Positions 30,320 to 42,199 of a DNA stretch of 64,000 bases are shown one piece after another (the stretch's first letter is position 1; each line of letters starts with the position of its first letter). Origin of the DNA: Candolleomyces eurysporus. Lineage: Eukaryota > Basidiomycota > Agaricomycetes > Agaricales > Psathyrellaceae. The stretch is taken from assembly GCA_027579435.1 (NCBI GenBank), contig JANBPK010000815.1:81205-145204 (forward strand). The letters are read 5' to 3'. The notes beneath the pieces are model-generated. The model saw nothing but the letters and a program-made list of their open reading frames with translations. It made no database searches and was not told where the DNA came from. Position numbers and translations under genes: made by a program.

Positions 30320-32577
30320 ATGGAATCACACACTCCTTTAACCCACAAGACTGCGAAAAAGCGGAAGCTGCCTTCAACATGGGATGAAAATGGCACTGTG
30401 GCTCCCACACCTTCCAAGGTTGCACGACGAGCCACTCTCCCCTCTCCCCTAGCCCTTTTCTCCACTCCTTTAACATTTCGGAACCCCATATTACCTCTAC
30501 CACATGCCTCATCGACTACACCTCGCCCTCCTCTGTCTGAAAAGAAGAACCGGCCGACATTTTCCAATGGTTTCATCACGAAGCCTCAGACACCGTCTCA
30601 CACACCCTACGCTCTCAAGCAACGCGGAAAACATCAGAAAAATCCTCTCGCTCTTGCTCCAACCCCTTTCCTGTCGTCTCTAGAGCCTCTTGGCGCAGAA
30701 GAATGGAATGCTTTGGCTCGGAGCATCGGAATTCTGATGCCTAACGAGGCATTGCGCGACTTTCAAGTCCAGGCTGCGAACTGCATCATACGGCGCCAGG
30801 GTGATCTATGTATAATTGCACCCACTGGATCCGGAAAGTCTCTGGTCTGGGTACTGGGACTGGTGGCCCAAAAGGGTGGAATCTCGCTCGTTATTGTTCC
30901 GTACACCAGCCTAGGACTGCAGGGTGAACGACGCAGGTACGTCCCTTTATCTGCTGTTTCTCTTCACAGTTTTAATTGTTTTCAGCTATGGGGCCCCCGC
31001 AATTTCAAGCCACTTTATCTATTCCGAGAACAAGGCACCCGAGCTTCTGGAGAAGGTGGCAAAAGGCCAGGGGATGCAGATCGTCTACATATGTCCCGAG
31101 ATGCTCGAGAGCCCTGCAATTGCCCGCGTCCTCCACTCCCTGCCCTTCAAATCTCAGCTCTCGGGGATATTCCTCGATGAATCCCATACGGTGCAGGAGA
31201 GTAAAACCTGGCGTCCGGCTTATTCAAACCTCCACCTTCTCCGACGAGTTTGCGGACTTGAAGACGTGCCCATGGTTGCCCTTTCCGCTACGTTACCCAC
31301 CGTATATCGAAACGTGTTAACTACGCTTGTCGGATTGAGGCCCGATCATCAATTAATAAATCTTGGAAACTCCAGACCCGAGCTATCCCTCATAATCAAG
31401 AACATGGACCACGATATATCATCATTTCATGACCTCGAATTCTTATTTCCCCCAGCGCTTACTCAAGACCCCGAGTCCATGGTACCGACAATCATCTTCA
31501 CCGACAATATAGAACGGCTCACATCGATGTTTTGGTGGTTCCGAGATCAACTGGGCGATCGGGGCCTACCGCTCCATTGGGTTGACCTCATTCATGCTGG
31601 GCTGTCCGAAAGTCACCAAGACTGGAGTACGAAGCGCTTTGCGGCTGGCGAGACTCGCATATGGCTTGGAACAGAGAAGATCGGGGCAGGAATTGATTTT
31701 CCCCATGTCAAAATTGTCATTCAATACTGCTGTCGAGACCTCACCCTGGTGCAGTGGGAGCAGCAACGTGGCCGTGCAGGAAGAAGCGCTGGTAGCCAGG
31801 CTCTTGGGATTCTTCTTGTGGAGAAATCGATGGCAGGTGCTGCCTACAGTCGCATCGCCGGGTTACGAAGATCCTAGTCTTCTTGAACTCATTCATTCAG
31901 AAGCACCAACCTGCTTGACAGCGATTACCAACCAATTGCTTGAGCACCCAGACCCACAAACCCTCCAGCCCTGCCGTACAAGCTGTTCTCACTGCAACCC
32001 TGATCTCCTCGCTACGACTCGCTGTTTTGTTTGGGCCCCAATTACATCCCCTACTGGATTTGAAGACACTGGTTCAAGAACCATGGAAGCCCCAACGGAC
32101 CACCAGAAGAGGGAGATTATTGCGCGGTTGAATGAATGGCGGCGGAAGGTGTGGACTGACGATTGGAAGGATACATGGATTTTGTATGGGCCTGACCATC
32201 TCATCTCCGACACCGACATTGCAATTATTTCAACGGCTATCCATCAAATCTGCACGTCGGACGACCTCTATCAGCGCACTCAAATTTGCCACTTCTCGGA
32301 GCTTGCACCTGGCCTTCTCAAAGAAATTGCCAATATACAACGGGAAATTTGGGGAGAACGTGTTGAAACCAACGCTGATGAAGATTCTGCAAGAACTGTC
32401 ACACCGGCATCCATGCAGCCACTGCCTGGTCCATACACGCACATCCAGTTTGTCAACAATAGCGCTGATGATCTGCGTTTACTAGACACCACACCATTGA
32501 ACCATCACCCTCAGGCACTGAGAGCCACTATTGCTTCGATTCCTCGAGTAGGTTCTGAATTTATTCTTACGTTTTAA
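30320..32577 (+). CDS. RecQ-like SF2 DNA helicase carried by the element
   Basis: Exons 30320-30936, 30986-31836 and 31871-32577 give 725 codons. A basic, Pro/Ser/Thr-rich N-terminus of about 140 residues precedes the core. Motif 0/I reads FQVQAANCIIRR ... APTGSGKS; motif II is FLDESH instead of the usual DEAH; motif III is ALSATLP; motif VI is QQRGRAGR. A four-cysteine RecQ-C zinc pattern follows (PTCLTAI ... CRTSCSHC). RecQ enzymes unwind DNA 3' to 5' during recombination and repair; here it probably serves the element. The second intron would be only 34 bases (31837-31870); a one-base error at that point is the alternative. The gene is unlike the cellular RecQ core in its DESH box and resembles helicases repeated in Agaricomycete and telomere-linked mobile DNA. 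Confidence 0.8.
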
Positions 32578-32657
32578 TCACATTCTCTTAATACATTTCT
32601 AGTCGTACTCTTTACCAATTAATTAAGATATAGATATATACCTAGTCCTCCACTTGA

Positions 32658-35524
32658 TTAGCAATCAATATCCTCATCGTCACCCTCTGTATAACCCATC
32701 CCTATCCGAACGATGTCTTGAAGATCACTCCTGCTAATGTCCTCGACAAGTTGCCCTTCCCTGAGTTCAAAGCTTGCATCTTTGGCAATCTCTAACTCTT
32801 GGAAAGCATCAGGGTGCCGTTGCAACTCTTGTGATTGTGCGATTGTGGCAGCAACATCTTCACGGTGGCGTATGCGAAGGCGAAGGGCATGTCGAGCAAG
32901 ATGCTTTGCGTGTCCACCCGTTGGGCCTGATAATCGGCGTAACCCCTCCACAAATAAATCAAAGAATTTCCCGCTTGATGCCTGGTCACGATCGAAACAA
33001 AAAACATTATGCTTCATGAAATACGCCAGCAAAAGTTTGACATCCTGGTGCTGAGAAACATGGGTATGCTTCTGGTTCTGTGCTTCGACGTTGAGTTCTT
33101 CAAAAAGTCAATCCGTGAAATCTTGAATGTGCCCCATAGCAGGTGTAATCTTCTCTAGGAGGGATGGGCTTGCATTCGAACCATGGGCGTGCTCCTTGAC
33201 ACGATCATTGAGATGTTCAACTCGGATATCAGTCGGCTTCCAGTCACCTTGACGGCCCCTTGGATTAACCAACATCGCATTGGCATTGACCGAGGCCATT
33301 GGCTTTGGCCAGTCGTGCTCCAGGTTGTGGAGTAGCTCCATCGTTTCGTTTGCGTAATTATAGCTCTTGGCTGCATAGAAAATTGGTAGCCAGGACTTGA
33401 GCATCCGAATGACCCGACCGGTGTGCCCTAGCTTGATTGCGCTTTGCATTTCTCGCAACAGCATGAGCGTATAGAATAGTTGAACCGCATTCGAGCAGAT
33501 TGTGTTCCCAGGAACTGATTTGATGCCTGTTGCTTCAAGGCGGCTGGTAGATTGAGCCATGAAGCTGTCTACAATTGCCGCTGAATGTTGGAGAAGGGCT
33601 TCAACTGTGGTAACGTCCGATCGCAGCTGCTTCTCAAGCTCGTGGTGTGAAGACGCTCCTAATAGTGTGGCAGATCCTTTAAGGGCAAGCGACCGTAGCA
33701 CGACATCCAGGAATCGAAGCCAGCCATAGTAATCGACCTTCTGAAGTTGGATGTTGTTGCGGTTTGGGAGCTGATTGCGAAGGTTGGCCAGGCTTAATGG
33801 ATCGCTTGATGCCGTTGTCCCCCAAAATACCCCGCCAATCGCCTGAATATAGTTGAGACAGTAGTGCATGAGGCCGCTGATCATGCCAAATGACGACAAG
33901 TGATCAAATCGATGCTCTGAAAGGTCCACCGCACGCTGATCCTGTGCTGCACGGTCCCGGGCAGTGGTAAGTCGGTCTCCGAGGACGGTATGTATTGTAG
34001 TCTCGAATGTTGACTTTGGTATTTGAAGAACCTTGGTAAAATAATGTTCCAGGACAGCCATATTACCGCGGATGGATCCCTGTTCCTGATCGAAGGTTGG
34101 GAGATAATATTCTTCCGTTTTGTGAGTTGGGATAGCCTTTGGGTCTGTAAAAACCGGTATTTCGGATCCAAAGGTTGAAACTGGCGATAATTCCTCGGCG
34201 AGCATTTGAGCAACATGCAGTATAGCATTTCGGCGAAACTCCTGGTGGTCTTCAAGTGATGGTAAGATATCTGCCAGCGCTTTCTGTGGCGGCAGTTCAT
34301 GACGTCGGCCTTCCGTTGCCTTGAGTGAATCAACACTCATGATTTGCTGTGCCGTCAATCCTTCGGTTCCCTCCCCCACTGGTGGTGCAATGACGAGGAG
34401 GGCAGACACTTGATCATGCTGCACAGAGCCATGCAGTGCGGATGCTTCATGTGCTTTTTTGACCCAGTTAAAATTATCATAGGGGAAGACTTTGATTTTC
34501 GACGGGTCGTTGGCGCCTGCACGGGCCTGAGCAATAGAATCTTTGCCCAAAGATAAAACCGCACGGCATTGGAACGGATACGAGGCTGTGACTCCAAGCC
34601 GATTCAGGGCAATGACACATCGCTTTGGGACCCGATTGTCCCACATGAGCAAGGAATTCATCGAAGCGTGATAATTCGTTCGACGGCTTCGAAGGTTCAG
34701 CAAAACTGAATTAACCAGAGTGCGCCCCTGCATCCAATAAGTGACAAATAATATCAATGAAGCTGTAAATGACGCACCTGATCAGGGTTGCGAGATCCAG
34801 GCTTGATTGTCTTCTTATCCTTTGCGATAACACCCTTCAAAATCTTCTGAAGATGGGGTAGTGTCTGATCATAGACTTCCTGCAAATCCGCGAGACGAAA
34901 CCCTTGTACCGTCTTGACCGACACAGCTGTTGCGGAAACTCGAAGCGCAGCAGCATTCTTGCTGAATGGACCATCCGATGCTTTGTCCGTCATGAAGCCG
35001 GCCTCCCTTGCGCATATTGTGGCTGCGCTGCTAATAACCCAATCGGTTGTCGCAGCCCTTCCTTCCTTGACCGTCGTCTTCACTTTCTTTGGTTCTTTGT
35101 CACCCTTTCCATTCAACCAGAGCTCCATAACCGGGATGTGAGATTTCTCAACAAGAAATTTATTGGAATATGCTGTTACTACAGGGGAGTCGGTCCGGAA
35201 CATTGTTACAATGAATGTCGAGAACGAGAAGTGAGGGATGCTCGAGATCCACTGAAGGGCAAGCCAGGTCTTGTGTTCAAGGCTCATAGGTGAGCTGCAA
35301 GTGCGTGCCGAGCGTGGCTCCATGTATTCGAAATCCCCTTCAAGGTCTTCGGGAAGGTCTGGCAGGTCTCCGAAGGGTATACCGTTGGTGTCGCTAGATG
35401 GCAGCTCGGGATGACTTGAGCATGGCGAAGAGTACTGGGCCGGTGAACTGATGGCCTCGGACTCGTCAAAATCGTCACTGAACGATAACCCAGCCTCCCA
35501 GCGACGAGTGTTGTATGAGTTCAT
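32658..35524 (-). CDS. DUF6589-type protein with one in-frame TGA
   Basis: Exon 1 is 35524-34778 and exon 2 starts at 34727. The frame runs to TGA at 33110-33108 (789 codons), then stays open for 149 more codons to a stop at 32658-32660. The N-terminal 110 residues are acidic and low-complexity. Around residue 265 is SLLMWDNRVPKRCVIALNRL, followed by PSKIKVFPYDNFNW, the block I recognise from DUF6589 proteins, a family of unknown function expanded in Agaricomycetes and often repeated in genomes. The post-TGA part (KLLLAYFMKHNVFCFDRDQ, then an Arg/His-rich segment) looks like a genuine family C-terminus, so the TGA is internal. The gene is divergent from the recombinase gene, 580 bases away. 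Function unknown; a nucleic-acid or transposition role is a guess from context. Confidence 0.65.
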
Positions 35525-36104
35525 GGCGGACGCAGAGTGTAAGACGCAGATTTAAGATGATAAGATATCTAGAGTATATGGCCCCGTCGCTGCTAGCGGT
35601 GGGTACCTCCAGGTACCCTTTGTTTTCAGCCTGGGTACGTACCCAACGAGCAATATATTTTTCCTTGGCGTGTATTGCCATTGTTCTGAGGGGTACACGA
35701 GGCCGCAATGCGGCCTCCCAGTAGCCGTACTGGCATTGTGGCCGTAGCTACCAAAAACGGAAGTAGCTTTGATGAGATAAGATTAACGTGACCACCGGCG
35801 CCTCTTGCGAGGCGCGTCTAGCCAGCGCGTCTTATCCATCCTCTCTTGATTCCGTCTCTCCTGCTTATTCTTTATCTTAATAAAATCTAATGCTATACTG
35901 AAGTACTCTCAAATAATACAAAAGTCTAATAATTGATTCTCAAGGTGAGGAACTACTGCTGTTATCTATGGCTTAAGCCCCCGAGCTCACAATGGTCTTT
36001 TGACCGGTGGCCACAGCCCACGGTAAAGCAATTATGACCCCAGAAAGGAAACCAAAGGTCAAGCTGCGTGTGTTCACATCTCTTTGATTCAATAAAATCA
36101 TTGA
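35525..36104. promoter_or_regulatory. divergent intergenic region with a palindrome cluster
   Basis: 580 bases between the start codons of the DUF6589 and recombinase genes. Four perfect or near-perfect dyads lie within about 215 bases: gggtacct cc aggtaccc (35601-35618), gggtacgtaccc (35633-35644), gaggccgca a tgcggcctc (35699-35717) and gcgcctc ttgc gaggcgc (35798-35815). The hexamer GGGTAC recurs several times. The region may be a shared bidirectional promoter, a recombinase-binding site, or both. Confidence 0.6.
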
Positions 36105-39100
36105 ATGACTGTTCGCCTTTCAACAGTATTGCCTCGCAGCCCCGCTGCCACCTCCCAGGTTTCACCTGAGCTCGCACAACACAGCAGAGGTTCTGAGTGC
36201 TCTATCAAAACAGAATCCTTCCCTGACATGCAAGATGATGTCCTGTACACTATGGACCCTATCCCAAGCCCCCCCATTCCGATCTCTGCTCCGATTTCTG
36301 CAGAGTCTCAGTCTCCGGCTACTGCGAGCACGACCACTGGTGAACGGCATTATAAGGCGCATTTAGCGCTTACAGAGGAGGTTCACAAGCAGACTCTCAG
36401 CCGAAGACTAGAGTCTAAGGAAAATAATCACACACTCACCGCATATCGGCGTCATTTTGAGCGCTTTCAGAACTGGTGGGGTCTTGACCAGGCTCGCCGT
36501 TTGGCTGAGGCAGAGGAATCGAACACCGAGTTCATTCCTGTACCTTCTCTGCCAGTCACTGCAATCAAAGCAGCTCTTTTCCTTGAGCATGAAAGAACGC
36601 GACCAACAGTGAGTCAATTACAATGATATCCGTGTTTTTTCATATCTAATGCCACCGAAAACCCTTCAGACCGGTCCAAAAGGAGAGCCAATCCCAAATA
36701 CGACACTTTCAGGGCAAACAATTGCCCAGATAGTCTCAGCACTCGAGCACTATCGCCTTATCAGCCAGAATGAAGAAATATACGTCCAGTGTCCCGAGTC
36801 GCACTTGAAGCTTCGAGACAGTGCTGATATCCGACATATTGAAGCAATTTCGCGTTTGAACGAGTCTAAAAGGCAGAAGGAGTCGCAACATATGAAGGCT
36901 CATGGTGTTCAGTCACGTAAGCTGTCTCTACGTCTTCATTTTTGTACAAAATACTAAAGAATAAACCATTAGAAACGCTCAGTCGAGACCAGCTCCAAGA
37001 GGTCTCGCTTGGGCTCCTCACTGAAGGAGGGAATTCAGACTATAAAGTTCGACTTGCCCTCCGAGATCGTGCGATGTTGCTGGCTGCAACAACTATGGCA
37101 TTGCGGGGAGATAATGTGAGACCAATCACTTGGTCTGACCTGCTCTTGCGCGACGTAACACTCATTAACATGGGGAAGGACCACACGGTGAAGGTTTGTT
37201 TTTTTTTTGCTTTATTTCTGTCTTTTATTTTAAGGGTATTGACGTGAACCTTTGAGGCGTTCGTCATCATGAGCAATCAGGGAAAGTCAAACAAGCATGG
37301 AAGAATTGACTTTCATGCTGCTGTTCGCCACCGCTTCCCTGAACTCTGCGCAATTGGTGCAGTAGCAATGCAGTTATTCAGCCATTTCCACATCGCAAAT
37401 GGCAAAAGACCCGACTTCTCTCCGGATTTTGAAAGCCCTCAAGCAAGCGACATTGGATTTCGAAGCTGGTACCAATGGCTTCTCTTTCCTGGCTCAAAGT
37501 CGCACACAGAGGAGATGTCTCCTCAAGGTAAGCCTTTTATTTAATCTTGTGTTCACTTCTAACAAGTTTGATTTAGCTCATCGTGCTCGTGTTAACGGAT
37601 TCAAGCTTCGCTACGACATCTTCTGCCAAAAGGTGACGCACACTGGCCGTGTGCGTGGTGCTGAGGACGGGATCGAGTTCGGGGCAACTGTTGAGGGCGT
37701 CAAAGCCCTTGGCCTTTGGTCCCAAGGTGGTTCATTTCGGAATGCGTATAACAGAACTCTTCCCATTGACGCGATGCTTGCTCTGGCCTATTTCAATGGT
37801 GAGCGAAAGGACAATTACTTCATTCCTCGTGACTTCCTTGGTACGTTGCTTTTGAAACATTTGGCCAATTTATTCTACTGACACATGCTGGCAATGATTG
37901 AACTAGAGCCCCCAGCAGCCCTTCTCTCAAAGATCTTCCCATTTATTGAGGAAGAGGATACGGAATATAAATCAAGGCTCAAGAGGTATGGAAGTATAGC
38001 CAAGGACGAAAGCCTGGTGTATTTCCTTGACGTCCTTCGCCTTTTTCGACGAATCTTACTTCAAGATGTGGCTGCAATTGCTCAAAAGCAGCCAGACCTC
38101 TCACTCCTTCGCTATTCACCATTTAATACACCAGCCTTCCATGCATACGCGTCAACGACCAACTCTATCATTGAAAAGGCGGAAGCTCAAGCAAGGGAAA
38201 ATCGCCAAAACCTGCCCGAGCAGCTAACACAAACGTTTGCTGCGCATCTTTCTGCAGTTCACCTGCAGCAGCAGCTGCAACAAAATCAACTGGAGGAGCT
38301 TCGAGATGCGATACTGGGCATTGCAACTCCTGGAGCCTTCTCAGCCAAGAAGCGAAAGGCATTGTCTGAATTTGAAGATGGCAAGTCGCCTCCTCATTTG
38401 TCAACAAGGCGTTCAATCTAACTCATTTTCTTGACTTAGGCGTTGCTAACAAGCAGAAACATTGTCAAGGAACCTCTCGCTCTGACATGCAAGTTGTCTC
38501 CTCTGACCTGACCTCGACATTCACTTCTCCCCCTCCTCTGCTTGACAAGACCTCCACAAACACGGATGCCAACACCAACGTACTTGCTCCAATGACCCCA
38601 GAATTGAGTACTCAGATCATCAGTGGTCATGGAAACATCTATTCACCAGAGACCTTTCCACTTAGCACTATTGCTAGTGATCGAGCGCAACAGATAAAAG
38701 CAATCACCGAATTGGAGAACGTATTTCCAGTGGAGAAGATCCGTCATCACACATTTGATTGGATGGAATGCGGCAACTCTACATACGGTTGGCTTCCCCG
38801 GTTCAAATGGTGGAAGCCAAATGGCGAAGGGAGTACTCCATCACTTTCTGAGATCTGGAAGGAGTACGCAACAGGCATTGGGTTATGTTTTTCCATCGTT
38901 GAGTTGACGGCTCAGTGGGGTGCAAAATGGAAACGCGATGCACGTCCAATCAAGACCGAGTTCACGCGGCGCATCAAGGTGGTGAAACTTATCCAGAGGC
39001 TGATGGATGAGAATGGTTGGACAGTAGAAGAGGTGTTAGATTTCCTGGGCTCTCGCTATCCCATCAACGATAAGTCGGTCCAAAAACACCTTCGGAGCTC

Positions 39101-39218
39101 GCGCTTTTTTGTGGACTGGCTGAAAGCAGAGACATGCGACGAGGTGGTGGGCTTATCAAAGGACTATACGCCACCTGCTACCTTGAACGAGTCTGAATCT
39201 CCTCCACCCTCTGAGTAG
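36105..39218 (+). CDS. Crypton-like tyrosine recombinase with GCR1_C DNA-binding domain
   Basis: Exons 36105-36608, 36670-36916, 36973-37193, 37257-37527, 37577-37840, 37907-38380 and 38440-39218 give 919 residues with a continuous frame. After a Ser/Pro-rich N-terminus, residues about 110-165 resemble a SAM-like core-binding domain (HTLTAYRRHFERFQNWW). Catalytic residues of the tyrosine recombinase fold are visible: Arg in ALRGDNVRPITW, the H-x-x-R box in KVTHTGR, Trp in LGLWSQGG and the probable nucleophile Tyr in FRNAYNRTLP. The C-terminal exon carries a GCR1_C-type domain (YGWLPRFKWWKP ... VEEVLDFLGSRYP), as fungal Cryptons do. The enzyme would cut and rejoin DNA at the element ends. The sixth intron appears to use a GC donor (gatg|gcaagt); reading through would stop at 38421 and lose the DNA-binding domain. 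Confidence 0.85.
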
Positions 39219-39576
39219 TTACATTTTCCACGTTCTTTCACTAGCATGTTTTCTCACTCAAAGTATCGTGTACAATAGCCATTTTAACTTAGATGATTGC
39301 TTGAAGCTCAATAGAACCGTCTTTGCCAGAGTAAGCTCCCCAACAAGGATCCAGTCAGTCTGGGAGAAGCACCTCCCTAGACTTTGCTAAAAACTGAGGC
39401 AGAACGACATAAGGGAAGGAGACAGAGGAGCGGCGCTTAACTGGAAACACAGCCTGATGGCATCAAGTCTCATCGCAATAAAAAGAGCTGGATAGTGTCT
39501 CATATCTCGCTATCTCCTCTCAAGCTGCCATAACATCTACCAAGAAACAAACACACCGTTCTAAGCTATCGCCACT
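39219..39576. other. intergenic within the element, no gene seen
   Basis: About 360 bases between the recombinase stop and the nuclease start codon. No notable structure was seen. It presumably holds the terminator of one gene and the promoter of the next. Confidence 0.5.
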
Positions 39577-41307
39577 ATGGGTATCAATAATTTGTGGCCG
39601 GTATGCGCGTCAAATCTCGAGCTTGGGGTAGTATTCATGTTGCTTTCACAGGTCGTAAACTCAGTGTCGAAGCGCCGTTCACTGTTTCAATTTGCCCTTG
39701 AGCATATGAAAGTAGATGTTGTAGGAGAGAGACTAATGGCCAATGTTATAACCATTGGCATTGACATGGGGTAAGCCAACTTGGACTTTAATGGCTGAAC
39801 CTAACGCTCTAAGCATTCGGTACCTAGGACCTACATGGACGAGTGCGCTTCTGCCTCATTAGCACAAGGAATACACGGGCAGTTTGGTGGTGGGCCTCTT
39901 CGTCCATTTTTTTTCAGGCTTGCCAAGCTGCTCAGGGTGCCTGCAAATTTCGTATTTGTCTTCGATGGACCAAAGCGCCCAGAGAAGAAACGGGGCAAGA
40001 CTGTTCAGCTAAATAAGCCACTATGGTGGGTTAATCCAGCACAAGCACTCATCCGTCATTATGGTTTTATTGTTCATGAAGTGAGTTTTGNCCCCCTCCC
40101 GCGTCTCTATCTATTTATTCTCTCTGAAGGCGGCTGGAGAAGCCGAGGCTGAACTCGCCGTACTGAACCGCCGCGGACTCATCCAGGCGGTGATGACATC
40201 GGACAGCGATGCTTTAGTTTTTGGAGCGCAAACTGTCCTTCGAAGGTGAGGCCTAAGGATTCATCCCGCATTTTATTTCTGAATTAAAATTTGATATCAC
40301 TCAAGCATTCCGTCATCAAAGCGTGATGAAGAGGACGAGGTGGCAGAGTTTGAGGCAAGCCAAATTGAAGACAAGCTCGGGTTCACCCAGTCGCGCCTGC
40401 TGTTCTACGCCCTAGCAGCAGGTGGCGATTACAATCCTGGCCTGCCAGGTTGCGGGCAAGCTTATGCCTCACAACTCGCACTTGCTGGTGTCGGGGACAA
40501 GCTGGTTCCTACCTCAACGCAGTTGAAAGATTATGGTCTTGCGGAGTGTGTCAAGGAATGGAGGACGGCGACATCCGAAGACCTCCTCCACCACTCATAC
40601 AAGGTATCACGCGGTGCTGAAAGGGTTCTATCCAACGAAATACGTGTATTCCCATCTATCGACATCCTACGCCTCTACATCAACCCAGTGACATCGTTTT
40701 CAACTCCAGGTGAGCGGCCGAGCATGAGTGCCTGGTCCACTGTCCAACAGCCGAATGTACCGGCGTTAGTGGAATTCAGCCGCAACCACCTGGGATGGTC
40801 AAACCCAGATAATGTGAAGAAGACGTTTGAAAATAACGTCTGGGAAGGTGCCCTAGTGCGGCTCTTGTACTCAGTAAGCTCGTTCATATCCAGCGACGTG
40901 GACAAAACTCACACATTCTCTTCAATCATCCAAATCAGCCCGTTTGTTCATGGGATGCTGCCGACAGGACTGTTGGGACTACGCTTCGTCGGATAACCCT
41001 ACATGAGTCACATCTCAAGGTCCGACGCTCCCCACAGTGGCTGAGTGGCCAAGAATGGGTACGTCTAGCCTTTTCGAAGGATGACGTTGCCGAGAACATC
41101 ATGAGTGGTGAGGATGCTGGAGGAGGGGAAGGGCTATTTCGAGTCTGGGCGCCGTCAGTCTTGGTGCCTGGATATATGGTGGGCTTGAAGGCAGGGCAGA
41201 AACGGAGAGGAGGGGAGGAGGATTCCTTGCAGACGAAGAGGCGAAAGGTTTCAGAGGGTGTGGGGAAGGAGAATACAGGCCTATGTATTATTGACCTAAC
41301 AGATTAG
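39577..41307 (+). CDS. XPG/FEN1-like structure-specific nuclease (PIN-like fold)
   Basis: Exons 39577-39600, 39652-39770, 39828-40080, 40130-40245, 40306-40873 and 40939-41307 give 482 residues, in frame throughout. The N-terminus MGINNLWP and the XPG-N block (ITIGIDMGTYMDECASAS, then FVFVFDGPKRPEKKRG) are typical. The XPG-I block reads AAGEAEAELAVLNRRGLIQA and VMTSDSDALVFG, so the acidic metal-binding residues are present. A helix-hairpin-helix-like segment follows (YALAAGGDYNPGLPGCG), then a basic tail (KAGQKRRGG, TKRRKV) likely to be a nuclear signal. GEN1/Yen1-type members cut branched DNA. Inside an element with a recombinase and helicase, a role in processing transposition or replication intermediates is a reasonable inference. 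An N lies in the intron at 40091. Confidence 0.8.
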
Positions 41308-42199
41308 ACGGGATTCTGTATGAGCCACTGAATATGTAACTACTTACCACGCAAGAGCTGTCCTCTATTTCCATTTCTGTTTCCTTCGTTATCCATCTTG
41401 AGTCGGTTCATCAAGGTTGTAGACCCTTTGATCCTGAGTAACGAGGGAGAAATCAGCCAAGGATGCACTGCTGTGCCACCCTCCCTGCTTTCCGGTTGTC
41501 GACGCAATCAAACGTACCTTTTATTCTTTCCCCACACCATCTGACGACCAAGTTGGCGGGTGCAAAAGCTGGCTTGGCATGAGGCGGATTTAGTGCGACG
41601 CAGCAGCGGGGAAGGTAGTCAGCAACAGCAGGCAATCGTGTAGGTCAACCTTTTTCAAGCCAGGCTTGAATAGGTTAGCGTTAGGCGATGGACGGCTGTC
41701 TGCAGTCAGGTGGAGGCAGTCGCACGGGGGAAGCTCCTGCGCTGTGCCTCGGCTCCGGGGTCGAATCCAGGGGGCACAACGCAGGACAGGCTTGGCCCCG
41801 GGCTGACATTCCCCTGTCCTAGGTGTGAGGTCAGGAGGAAGTGAGGCGGCGGCGATTGCAAGGCGAGCGGTTACTGGTAATTGCCAGCAGGGCAGTCGCA
41901 TTCAGGCGGAGGCTGAAGCTGGCTTCTCGGCTTCACGCCAAACGCCGTGATCTGGCCAGTAAGACCCAGGCAGAGACCGAAACGAGTACCAGGAGGGGTG
42001 AGTGGGAGACGGTGAAGACGAGTGCCGATATTTCGACGCTTTAGGGAGCGACCGCGCCCGTTTTGGCGAGCTCGATCGCGTTCAACGGAGCACCCTCGGC
42101 GAGCGCAGAGAGGGGCCCCCTTGCCTGTTTCGGTCGGAGNCGGAAGAGGGGCGCCAGGTCACGTGGGGTACCCGGGTACGTCTCCCGTTTGCCATACAT
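41308..42199. other. non-coding right sub-terminal region of the element
   Basis: About 890 bases, GC-rich and CG-rich from 41,600, with no convincing gene. Just inside the right TIR is gggtacccgggtacg (42,165-42,179), which repeats the GGGTAC motif of the central palindrome cluster. One N lies at 42140. Confidence 0.5.
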
